NCBI GenBank assembly: GCA_050084985.1
Contig: JBITNC010000001.1
Span: 30,690,001 to 30,754,000 of the forward strand
From: Nageia nagi
Taxonomy: Eukaryota > Pinophyta
Reading direction: 5' to 3'
DNA: 64,000 nt
Under the pieces are notes generated by a model. That model was given only the letters and a program-made list of their open reading frames with translations, searched no databases and was not told where the DNA came from. Shown here piece after piece: positions 44,690 to 53,960 of the stretch. The translations under genes and the position numbers were made by a program. Position 1 is the stretch's first letter; every line of letters starts with the position of its first letter.

Positions 44690-46494
44690 CTAGAATCTCC
44701 TACTAGAGCCCCCTCCCCCTACACTAGAGCTAGTAGCCCTGCTAGATGTGCCACCCCCACATCGTGCCTTGTACTTCTATGTGCGTGCCTTCTCCTTGCC
44801 AATCTGTCTCTTAGCCTGGTGAAGCTACTCATAGAGGGCTTTGATCTCTTTGTTGGATACCTGTAGGTCTTGATAGATACCAATATAATCCCCTCCTTCA
44901 AACCATAGATGACCCTATAGCTCAAAAATCTCCACATCCTTCTGGCCAATTTGACCGCATAGCCTAGCCATCTCAACCTTAGGATCTTGGTCATCTATGA
45001 CATAGCATTGATATATCATGTTAGTCTTTTGCATATCATGAAAATAGAAAATCAAAAGGAAAGAAAAAGAGAAGAATATTTTACCATCATCATCCTCATC
45101 ATAGTCTTCCTCCTCCTCATCTGTATCCATTTCATACTCAGGTTCATACTCATCCTGGTCTGGATCGGTCTCCTCATTGTCATCATGACCTACATTTAGA
45201 GATGTGTTGTGGGCATATGTCAGGCTACTCTCTCCTCCCCACCCTCCCACTATGAAGGGAGCATCCCATCCGATCTCTGTGTCCCTTATGTCTTCATCCT
45301 CCCCTGCATCATCACCTGAGTCGGCATCCTGAATACCTATGTGGTGAGGATGATGTTCCCTCCACTAGTCTAGGTAGTCCTCCATATGTTCAGTTCCATC
45401 TATGTCATCATCAGCCCCATAGTCAGAGTCCTCACTAGGGGACTCCCAACCTGAGTCCCAGTCAGGTACTAGCTCGTAGTCCTCTGGGAGGTGCCTATTG
45501 CAGTAGTAGCGCACCACTATCCTGTAGTCACTTGGTATACCCTACTAGAGGTTGAACTGATGGAGCACCCGCTCTAGCCTGTATGGCTCCACCAGTGCCC
45601 TACATGCCTATATGTATGTAGGGTGTCTCACCCATGCCATCTCCTGTATTTCCTCCTCCCACTCTGGTACACCTCCCTGATAGGGATGCTAGTGTATCTA
45701 CACCTCCCTTAGTAGGTCAAATCGTACTTGCCATCCCTCTAGGTCTATGTTAGGGAAGCTTGGTCCCTCTATCATTACCCACTATTTCTAGGTGGGTACA
45801 TCATCTGGCTAGTCTAGGGGCAATGTCATCGATCTATAAATGATGATATGGTCGTATGCCCACACTTGTAGTATCATAGAGTGGGCTACCTATCTCCCCC
45901 CTCTCTCCACCTCTGCAAAGCTGTGGAGGTCATGATAGAGTTATGCTAGTATTATGGGGCACCATGCATACTTTTGTCTATGTGTCACCATGTCCTATAT
46001 GATAGGAACCATGCCCACAGGGAAGGTCTCACTACTCTTGTCCGGGTAGATAATAGCATCTAGAAGGTAGGTAATGAGGAGCCTCATCCATAGGTCACCC
46101 CGTGCTAGAGGATACTCTGGCACATGTCTCACTAGGGACACACCCCTCTTCCTATGATTTACTTCATCTGACCCCGTCAGCCATGTAGCCCATACCTCTG
46201 CCTATTCCAGGCTAGGAATAGGAACCATGTTCACTAGCCTCCCCTGATAGGAAGTCTAGTGATCCTGTAGATGTCCTCTAGTGTCACTGTGATCTCACCA
46301 GTTGAAAGGTGAAAGGTGTTGGAGTTTAGATCCCACCTTTCCATCAAGGCTATCAACATACTATGATCATGAAACACATAATCAACAAATGCTAGGTAGC
46401 TGAAAGAAATGTCCTCCAGAATACTTCAGGCCTCATCAGTTTGTGGCCACTGTTGGGTAGTGGTAAAAGCGGCACACTTACCAGATGGTTGCAT
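44690..46494 (-). pseudogene. Plant mobile domain (PMD)-like gene, antisense to gag of J
   Basis: From the ATG at 46494 the minus strand encodes about 570 codons. The PMD signature NTFHLSTGEITVTLEDIYRI, then TRLPIRG, lies at about 46325-46245; MLIALMERWDLN precedes it, also typical. The middle includes WMRLLITYLLDAIIYPDKSS and VEPYRLERVLHQFN. A very acidic C-terminal region (DEEEEDYDEDDD) and a coiled-coil-like end (NKEIKALYE, LHQAKRQIGKEKA) follow. Breaks are one single-base loss after RLPIRG and about a dozen stops, nearly all TAG at Gln-like positions. PMD proteins are plant-specific and are found both as host genes and within transposable elements; the function here is unknown. GC content is clearly higher than in the surroundings. 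Confidence 0.7.
44995..45084 (-). other. Possible 90-bp intron in the PMD gene
   Basis: In minus orientation the acidic stretch ends GATGATGATG, then GTAAAATATTC opens a T-rich segment that ends TATGTCATAG before ATGACCAAGATCC. GT-AG boundaries and the T-rich interior fit a plant intron, and splicing keeps the frame (Asp run, then QDPKVEMARL). As 90 is divisible by three and has no stop, reading through it is also possible. Confidence 0.55.
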
Positions 46495-47120
46495 AAGGTA
46501 CAAATGATTCTATAAGAAAAGAGTGATAGAGAGTAAGTTAGTATTAGATATGAAACAAAAATAGCAAAAATAGTATGAGTAAAGAGGATCGCCCATGGTC
46601 TAAACCAGGTAAAAAGGATCTCCCACAGTCCAAACTAGGGCAAAAAGGACCGCCAGCGGTCTTATTTCCTTCCACAGAGGTCAATAAAGTTCAAGGTATA
46701 GGTTCATACAGATGAGTATGGTACAACCATGATACCAAAAATTCAAAAAAATGGAATGAAAAGGTAAAAATGATGGGTTAAGGTATTCAACAGGTAAACC
46801 CTAGGGGCAACTTGGAAAATCAGTATGCAGGCAGCTAAAATCTGAAGACAAGTAAAACATAGCAAGGAAAAGGTAAGAGATGCAATGTACCCGATGATCA
46901 GTAGGAGAATTGGCCACCAAGGTAGCTCTATGTCCATCCTGATGTGTGATTAGTAAGGCCATAGTATGCAGCATAGCAACGCAGGAAATATCAACTAGTG
47001 ATAGCGATAAAATCACTAACTAGACCTCTCTGACTTAGTCTCCCAAGCTCTAAGATACTCTCAGCTATGAAAATGATAGTGTGACCAAATGAGGAAGGGT
47101 GGAGCCCCTTTTATAGAAAT
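46495..47120 (-). promoter_or_regulatory. Upstream region of the PMD gene with TATA box
   Basis: In minus orientation CTATAAAAGGGG (47105-47116) is a strong TATA box. About 600 bases later a T-rich tract ending CTTATAG (46511-46517) looks like a splice acceptor just before the PMD exon, which would make most of the interval a leader with an intron. Two open frames inside (46743-46937 and 46801-47016) overlap each other and match nothing known. Three inverted motifs occur at 46586-46661. Confidence 0.45.
46586..46661. repeat. Three short palindromic motifs, GGAYCGCCCRYRGTC type
   Basis: GGATCGCCCATGGTC (46586-46600), GGATCTCCCACAGTCC (46616-46631) and GGACCGCCAGCGGTC (46647-46661), spaced about 30 bases apart and each preceded by an A-rich run. 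The third is a nearly perfect hairpin (GACCGC / GCGGTC). Related copies occur at 47267-47281, 47310-47325 and 41830-41845. Confidence 0.75.
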
Positions 47121-47438
47121 GTTAGGGCACACACTTTAAGATAATTTCAATTTGAGCATTCGATGTACGTGGGTAAGTAACCAAGTATCAATTTGGAATC
47201 CAGGGGTGATTCGTAGGGGCTTGATCTTCATAGTTTTTGATGAATCCTCAAGAAAAGGACTACCCATAGTCTTAGATGAAGACTATCAGCATTCTAAATC
47301 TACCAGAAAGGACTGCCCACATTCCTTGTTCTAGTAAATCAGCTCATCCAAAGTATCATGGATATATAATAGGTGCTTGACCAATGTCATATCCAAGATA
47401 ATATTGCTTTGAATCTCATGTTTGCAAGTCTATGTTAT
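47121..47438. other. Noncoding stretch upstream of the PMD TATA box
   Basis: No gene. It holds two further copies of the palindromic motif, GGACTACCCATAGTC (47267-47281) and GGACTGCCCACATTCC (47310-47325), again after A-rich runs. Confidence 0.5.
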
Positions 47439-47850
47439 CAGCTTATCATGCCTCTTGGTGGAGTTCTAGCTCCCACCTATCAGCTTATCATTTATTTTGT
47501 AGAGTTCAGTTCTTATGCAACTGCAGCATACCTCTTGGTGTGAAGTCTCAGCTTCCATTACAGTTATGTGGAACTTAGCTCTCCCCTACCAGCTTATCAT
47601 GCCTCTTGGTGGAGTTTCAACTCCACTTATCAGCTTATCATTTGTTTTGTAGAGTTTAGTTCTTATGCAACTGTAGCATACCTCTTGGTACGAAGTCTTA
47701 GCTTCCATTACAGTTGTGTGGAACTTAGCTCTCCCTATTAGCTTATCATTTGTTTTGTGGAGTTTGGTTCTTATGCAACTGCAGCATGCCTCTTGGTGTG
47801 AAGTTTCAGCTTCCATTGTAGTTGTGTGGAACTTAGCTCTCCCCTGTGTG
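47439..47850 (+). repeat. 151-bp tandem repeat, about 2.7 copies
   Basis: CAGCTTATCATGCCTCTTGG starts at 47439 and again at 47590, 151 bases apart. Each unit goes on with TTTTGTAGAGTT, TTATGCAACTG and AGCTTCCATTACAGTT, then GTGGAACTTAGCTCTCCC. A third copy beginning near 47735 lacks the first 50 or so bases. The CTCTTGGTG-AGT subunit also recurs inside each unit. Open frames here on either strand follow the repeat. Confidence 0.85.
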
Positions 47851-48165
47851 TGGTCATGTGTGGTCATGTGTGTTGTCATGGCTATCATATCTTGTCTTGT
47901 GAGGTGGTCTTGTCAAGTTGTTGTCAGGTCATCATGTGTGTTGTCATGGTTATCATGTCTTGTCTTGTGATGTGGTCTTGTCAAGTTATCGTCAGGTCAT
48001 CATGTGTGGTCAAGTCATCTGTCAGGTCATCATCATGTGTGTTATCATGGTTATCATGTCTTGTCTTATGATGTGGTCTTGTCAAGTTATCGTCAGGTTA
48101 TCATGTGTGGTAAGGTCATCTATCAAGTCATCATCATGTGTGTTTTTAGGTTTGTTGTCACGAAT
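47851..48165 (+). repeat. GTCATCATG-rich tandem array, units of about 68 and 101 bp
   Basis: Three units built around ATCATGTCTTGTCTTGTGAT and GTGGTCTTGTCAAGTTATCG. The first unit is about 68 bases; the second and third are about 101 because of an added GTGGTCAAGTCATCTGTCAG segment. Overlapping open frames on the plus strand (47716-48306) are produced by the array. Confidence 0.85.
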
Positions 48166-48325
48166 CATCAGTGTTGCGGCAAGATTATCAGATTATCAGA
48201 TATATCAGACTATCACCTTCTATGGTATTTGTACATCAGAAGAAAGACGCAAGGGGCAAGCATGCCCAAGGTAATATTGAAGGAAGTTTTCTCAACCCAT
48301 ATCTAGTACTAACAAGCTTTGTCAT
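48166..48325. other. Unassigned sequence before the gap
   Basis: 160 bases with short TATCAGA repeats (48186-48213, AGATTATCAGATTATCAGAT) and no gene. It ends at the scaffold gap. Confidence 0.4.
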
Positions 48326-48425
48326 NNNNNNNNNNNNNNNNNNNNNNNNNNNNNNNNNNNNNNNNNNNNNNNNNNNNNNNNNNNNNNNNNNNNNNNNNNN
48401 NNNNNNNNNNNNNNNNNNNNNNNNN
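48326..48425. other. Assembly gap (100 N)
   Basis: Exactly 100 N bases, the conventional placeholder for a gap of unknown size. It directly follows tandem arrays, which may have broken the assembly. Order and distance across it are unproven. Confidence 0.99.
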
Positions 48426-48726
48426 ATTTGTATAAATTATCCTTACCTTTTTCTGTACACTTTATTCTATTCATGCTGTTGTTCAACCTTCTCTTTATAT
48501 TATTCTTATGCTTAAACCCCTTAAGATACTTAAAAAATGCTACAACTAATTTTGGTGATATTGATTCACTTTTTTCACTTATCTACATATATATGACCTC
48601 CTAAACTTCTTCTATTTCAACATTTTCTTCACTAATAGAGTGACATCACTGGAGTTCCCCCTCTTTTGAGCAGTGTTGCTTAGTTTCTTCTAATTAGTGA
48701 AGGAACTAACACTAATAACATAATTT
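48426..48726. other. Left flank of element I, unassigned
   Basis: 300 bases between the gap and the ATAAA target site of I. If I inserted into H, this should continue H on the minus strand. The minus strand does show an open Lys-rich fragment (SPKLVVAFFKYLKGFKHKNN), but I cannot match it to a gypsy domain. Confidence 0.35.
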
Positions 48727-48731
48727 ATAAA

Positions 48732-49191
48732 TGACCAAGATCACATGAAAGATCACAAAATACATCTAACTAACACATAAAGCAATCTCACAAATATTAC
48801 ACAAGATGTAAGTGATTCCTCCAACTAGAAGTACATCCACTAACTAGATCTCTCTTCTTAACAAATATGAACTCTTACAATCCTCTTACTCTTTTCTCCT
48901 AGCCACTATCCTATAGCATAAATTTACTCCACAATTGGTGTATGATAACAAAGAGAGAGCCTTCTATTTATAGGCCAAAATCCCTCTTTGGATCACCCTT
49001 TTATCCATTGTACAAAAGCATGACATGCACATCCTTCTACACAAGGGGCATGCTCATGACATGGAGTGTAGGACAAGTTACATTATCGTATTCACTTAAA
49101 TACTTAAGCTATAAAATGATACCCTTAAGTATTAGTGAAATTACATATAAGATTTAATACAAACATTTACAATAATGCATTATACATTTTA
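48732..49191 (-). repeat. 3' LTR of I
   Basis: 460 bases matching 56900-57343 closely (for example AATTGGTGTATGAT, GCATGACATGCACATCC, AAGGGGCATGCTCATGAC). It begins TGACCAAG on the plus strand. Outside its right end the minus strand reads AAGAAGGAGTGT, a purine-rich tract fitting the plus-strand primer. TTTATAGGCC and its neighbours mark the TATA box in minus orientation (CTATAAATAGAAG at about 48961-48973). Confidence 0.9.
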
Positions 49192-50079
49192 ACACTCCTT
49201 CTTAATGAAATATTGGGATAAAGCAAGTAAGAGAGAATAAAAAGAGAAACGAAGAGAGTTCTCCTCCAAATAGATACAATAGAGATGAGAAATTTTTACT
49301 TATTTGTGAAGTAAGAAAGATTTAGTTTGAAACTCACTAGTTTGTCAAATATAATTACTAACCATAATTAGTATTAATATACATGAAGTAGTCATCCAAT
49401 TGAAAGTCATGAAGAGTCTCCAAGAGCCTACATACCTAAGGTAAGTAACTTGTAATCTTGAAGGAACTTGCAAGTCATAAGTAGCTCAAATAATAAGATC
49501 AATTAGATGTATCATATTCATATCAATAAGTACATATGAATTACATAAATGCCATCATGAACTAATCAATGGTGCACTATAAGTCATCATGAAGATGCCA
49601 TGTTAAAAACTTATAGTCACTTGCTATATATAAAACATGTGTTGATTATCATTACAAAATAGAGCATGCACATATGAGTTTCTCACATATGGATAACTAA
49701 ATAGTACCAAAAGACACATAAGATTTCTTCACACATGGATAATTGAACAGTGCTAGATTAACCAAAAATAGAGTATGCACATACGAGTTCTTCACATATG
49801 GATAATTGAATAGTGCCAAAAGACACATAAGAGTTCCTCACATATGGATAAATAAATAGTGCTATATTGGCCAATTTGTATAACAAGTTCCTCATGTAGA
49901 ATGAACTTACCATGAAGGTGTATAATAAAATCAACACTATATAGCATAAAATCCTCCTAAAGATGAAGTTGTCATCACAAACATGAATTCAACACAAGAA
50001 TTCAAACTTAACTCCTCTTTAAGGTAACTTCACCAACTTGATAGCATCCCTAAGCTTACAAAATTAAGCTTCTAGGAGG
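49192..50079 (-). other. 3' noncoding region of I with repeat array
   Basis: No coding sequence. Four related units start at 49676, 49722, 49785 and 49831, with alternating spacing 46-63-46, so the true unit is a dimer of about 109. Each contains TCACATATGGATAA-T-AATAGTGC; two carry CAAAAGACACATAA. The remainder is plain AT-rich sequence. Confidence 0.65.
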
Positions 50080-50560
50080 GGCTTCATAAATAAATTATTG
50101 GAGTTCAAGGTGGATGGATAATACTCTAGGTGTATGAAGCCATTAAGAACCTTCTACCTGATAAAATGGGCATGGATTTCCACATGTTTTGTTTTCTAAT
50201 GGAACACATGATTCTTAGCCAAATAAATAACTAATTGATTATCTAAAGAAATCAAGGATGAATCACTTTGCTCATACCTAATTTCTTTCAAAATATGCCT
50301 TAGCCAAATGGCTTCGTAGGTTGTAATAGACATGGCATGGTATTTAGCTTCCATGGTGGAAAGAGAAATAGTAGGTTACTTTTTGGAAGCCTAAGAGATA
50401 GCACTTGAACTAATGCTAAACACATATGCAAAGGTTGATTTCCTATCATCTCTATCTCCTCCATAATCAAAATTTAAGAATCCAAAGAGAACAAATGAGG
50501 GCAACTTAGAATACTTAAGATAAGATCCTTAGTCCTTGCAACATACCTCAAGATTTGCTT
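50080..50560 (-). pseudogene. RNase H of I
   Basis: On the minus strand RKSTFAYVFSISSSAISQAS (about 50450-50390) is the G-VF-L----ISW-SK strand with Trp lost. TISLSTMEAKYHAMSITTYE has the catalytic Glu in the STxEAEY box. DNQLVIYLAKNHVFHQKTKH holds the catalytic Asp of the CDNQSAI motif, and HVEIHAHFIR follows. Nearly continuous, with few stops. It ends near 50090 with EYYPSTLNSN. Confidence 0.85.
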
Positions 50561-51560
50561 AATAGCATTGAGGTGCTCAACATAAGGTTTTTCTATGAAT
50601 CATGCCATTAGATTCATTGCAAAGGTAATATCTAGCTTGGATATAGTCAAATACAAAAGATTGCCAATTAATTTTCTATAAGTTGTAGTATCAACTAATT
50701 GAGAGTTGGAGCTTAGAGAAATAGTGATTCCAAGAGAGACTGAGATTGCAACATATCTACACTCCTCCATTCCAAACTTTTGTAAGATGTTTGATATATA
50801 CTTAGATTGACTAAGGTAAGTACAATACTTGTATTGATACACTTACATTCTAAGATAGTAGTGCAAGAGACCAAGATCAATCATTTCAAATATTACCTTA
50901 AGTTTGAATATGCATTCTTGAATGATTTCATCATTATTCTTAGTAATCAAAATATCATCCCCGTAACGAAGAATCAAGACCACATCTTTTCTTTGATTAT
51001 ACACATATAAATCAAAGTTAGAAAAACACTTAGATAATCTAGTTACCCTAAAATATTTCTATACTAGGCTCTAAGTGCTTACTTAAGTCCATACAATGAC
51101 TTCTTTATCTTGCACACAAAGGAATCTTTGCCTTCCACAATAAACCCTTCTAGTTTATTCATGAAAATATCCACATCTATGTCACCATTGAGAAATGCAT
51201 TCTTAATGTTAAGTTGAAAAACTTTCCATCCTTGAGTTGCAAAAAGAGTAAGGATAACTCTCACAATAGGCATCTTTACCATGAGAGCAAAGGTTTCCTC
51301 ATAATTTACACCATATTTCTAAATAAAACCTTTAGCTACTAACCTTACCTTGTATTTATAAATATCTTAAATTGAATTAAACTTGACCTTGTAGATCCAT
51401 TTATTATCAATCATATTCTTTTCATTGGGATAAAGAACCAAGTATTAAGTTTTATTTTTCATAAGCATCTCATACTCCACTTTCATGGCTTCCATCTAGC
51501 ACTCATTATTTAAATATTTTTTGAAGGTTGAGGGCTTATGCTTGTTGTCAATATTGAAAA
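50561..51560 (-). pseudogene. Reverse transcriptase of I
   Basis: Open stretch 51282-51079 contains FQLNIKNAFLNGDIDVDIFM, the copia LDVK-AFLNG-L-E-VYM box (Asp to Asn), then NKLEGFIVEGKDSFVCKIKK and SLYGLK. A second open piece, 50842-50600, gives the end: SQSKYISNILQKFGMEECR and YRKLIGNLLYLTISKLDITF. Between them, near 50960, the strand opposite ATATCATCCCCGTAACG encodes a RYGDDILI-like catalytic box with both Asp residues. Confidence 0.85.
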
Positions 51561-52600
51561 GTAAGGATTTGTTCAAGGTCATGTTATTTGTTACCCTTTA
51601 TGTTGGAGAATTTTGTTCCTAAGGTGACTTATCAACATCAATATCTAACTAGCTAGGTGCAACTAAAGAGTCCTCTAGAACATCAACATCCTCATTAGAA
51701 GTAGATGCTTTAGGAAGTTCATTTAACTTTACATCCTTTAAAATAAACATGCTTTATAAGATGGAGAGTAGAGCATGTATCCTCTATGCTAACTATCATA
51801 ACCCATAAAGATACATTTTTTAGCTTTAATTTCTAACTTCTTCCTTTTCTTAGAAATAATGTAGGAGAATGCTTCATAACCAAACACCCTAAGGTGATAA
51901 ATGTTAGGTTTTCTTATTGACCATACCTCAAAAGGAGTTTTACTCTTAGTAACTTTTATGGGACACCCATTCAAGGTATAAATAGTAATGCTCATATCTT
52001 CATCCCATAAAAATTTAGAAAGATTACCCAACATGCATCTAGCCATCTCCATAATTATCATATTTTTTCTTTTGAAAACACTATTCTACTAAGGAGTGTA
52101 AGGAATCATAAACTACCTCTTGATTCCATACTTAGCACAATAGTAATTGAACTCATTGCTATTATATTCTCCTCCATTATTTGATCTCACCATTTTGATT
52201 TTAAGGTTAGTTTGATTCTCAACAAAGGCCTTAAAAACCTTAAACTCTTAAAAGTTTGATCCTTGTGCTCAAGTAGATACCCAAAAGTCATCCTACTAAA
52301 ATCTCAATGAAGGTCAAGATATAAGATAGTCCTCCAAGCAACTTATTTTAAAATAGACCTATCAAATCTGAATGCATAAGTTGAAGAGATTGAGATGTTC
52401 TTGTTACCTTATCTTTTGAAAACTATTTTCTATGCATCTTACCAAGAATGCACTTCTCAAATAGACCAACTAAATGAAGAATTGAAGGCAAACCTTTCAG
52501 AAGTCCTTGGTCTTTCATGACTTGAACACTCTTATGGTTCAATTGCCTTAAATTATGGTGCCAAAGATTTTCTTTAGAACACACACTAGAAGCAAGACAC
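51561..52600 (-). pseudogene. Integrase of I
   Basis: Zinc-binding region: near 52565-52440 HHNLRQLNHKSVQVMKDQGL and later CILGKMHRK (the LWH-R-GH ... C--GK pattern). QSLQLMHSDLIGLF near 52400-52360 carries the first catalytic Asp (usual L--IHSD--GP). The C-terminal core is open at 52061-51789: MIIMEMARCMLGNLSKFLWD, then KTPFEVWSIRKPNIYHLRVF and FGYEAFSYI, the T-PYE-W---KP-I-HLR-FG segment. The middle third is broken. Confidence 0.85.
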
Positions 52601-52960
52601 ATCTTTTATGGAACTTGATCCATAATGTAGAGGTTATCTTTCATAGATCCTTTAACTAACATGGTAAGTCCTTTCTTAATACACCAGGATTGAGAAGCAA
52701 ACTCAAAAGAGTACCCTTTTCTAGCAACTTGGATTATAAAGAGAAGGTTCATCCTTAACTTAGAAATATAGAGAACATTTTCAAGAACCTTTTCATGAAT
52801 TAGCACATTCCCAATTCCTTAGACTTCAAGGGTAGAGTTATCACCTATCACAACCGCATCTTTCTTATACTTGTGAAACTTCTCAAACTTTTCTTTTTCA
52901 AAGAATAGGTGATTAGTGCAACCAGAATCAATAATCTATTCAGATAAAAAAGAGTGAGAC
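52601..52960 (-). pseudogene. Protease of I
   Basis: Near 52935-52905 the minus strand reads a stop where Trp is usual, then IIDSGCTNHLFFEKEKF: the copia active site with the catalytic DSG intact. AVVIGDNSTLEV follows. Downstream, VLENVLYISKLRMNLLFIIQ lies in the open piece 52806-52606 and is the V-LVP-L--NLLS--QL segment, leading to the pre-integrase domain (YSFEFASQSW). Confidence 0.85.
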
Positions 52961-53960
52961 ATGGTGTAGAGCACTATAATAGTACCAGCATGAATATTAT
53001 TCTTTCCTTTGTAGTTCATTACATTTCCATTACCTTTGTTCTTTTCCTCTCTTTTATTTTTGTAGCAATCAACTTCTTTTTGATTTTGAATGCCACAATA
53101 GTTACAATTACCATCAAAGTTTTTCTTAGGGTATGGATTACTTGATTTGCCTTTTCCATCTCTTTACTTGAAGTGATTGTTGTTGTCATTATTCCTGCTA
53201 TTATGGTTGCTGTTTTTATTGTTCCTACTACTATTGTAGCCATTGCCTCTTTTTTCAAACCTTTTGGAGGAATAAGGATAAGATTTCTTTTGATGGTTGA
53301 ACTTCTTCTTAAAAGGAGTTTTGGTTACTCCATGAGGAATGTTATTATCCTTAGTAGAAGAAATCAACACCTTATTATTAAGGGTTTCCTCATACTTCAA
53401 AAGGTGCCTTAAAAGGTTCTTAAGGGAGAATAATTCATCAATAAGCCTTGTTTCTATAACCATCACAAAGTTTCCAAACTTTGAAGAAAGGCTTTGAAAA
53501 ATGATAAAAACCATGAACTCATAATTAATCCAATTGCACCCACAAGAAACAAGTTGGGTCCATATGTCAATAGTTTTGTTTAAGTAGATAGCCATATTTT
53601 CATATTTCCCTTGATGAGATTGAAACAAATTTTAGATAATGGTAAACCTTCTTGAAAATTTTGAACCAAGGTAGATCTGCTTAAGCTTATCTCATGCTTT
53701 CTTTACTGAGATTGTAAAAGAAAATTATTTGGAGCACATCATCTAAAATTGCATGGTAAATCATGGAGGTTGCCAACTCATTCTTTATGTTGTAAGCCTC
53801 TAATGCCTTCTCATTTGGAGGAGGCACAAGGTTCTCATTCACTATTTTCCAAAGATTCCTTGCTTGTAATTCAACTTTCATCCATTGTTCTCAAATCTCA
53901 TAGTTGGAACCATCAAGAATGTGTTTGGATAAAAAATATTCTCCCATTTGCTACATAAGA
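52961..53960 (-). pseudogene. Gag of I
   Basis: Two open frames make most of it. 53881-53687 starts MKVELQARNLWKIVNENLVP with LATSMIYHAILDDVLQ. 53628-53164 has GKYENMAIYLNKTIDIWTQL, then FMVFIIFQSLSSKFGNFVMV and LIDELFSLKNLLRHLLKYE, the UBN2-type copia gag. The C-terminus is Lys/Asn-rich (RGNGYNSSRNNKNSNHNSRN), and after a frameshift a knuckle-like CGIQNQKEVD near 53095 is visible. The plus strand opposite is a shadow. Confidence 0.8.

Larger units (their letters stand above)
41203..48325 (+). mobile_element. Element J: LTR, gag, antisense PMD, no pol seen
   Basis: Composite call. An LTR and primer-binding site are followed by a well-preserved Ty3/gypsy gag (42137-44170), but no protease, RT, RNase H or integrase motifs follow on the plus strand before the gap. 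Instead a minus-strand plant mobile domain gene occupies 44690-46494 with promoter-like and repeat sequence beyond it. It may be a non-autonomous Tat-like element carrying an antisense ORF, or two elements abutting; the 3' LTR is not identified and could lie in or beyond the gap. Confidence 0.45.

Noticed and set aside
44987-45199. Hydrophobic plus-strand open frame that looks membrane-like
   Set aside because: It is the complement of the Asp/Glu-rich region of the PMD gene, which turns acidic codons into Ile/Leu/Val codons.
47586-48306. Several overlapping open frames of 80-118 codons
   Set aside because: All lie in the 151-bp and GTCATCATG arrays, overlap in several frames and repeat with the DNA period.
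48171-48515. Open frame spanning the N gap
   Set aside because: A third of it is undetermined residues; it has no meaning as a protein.
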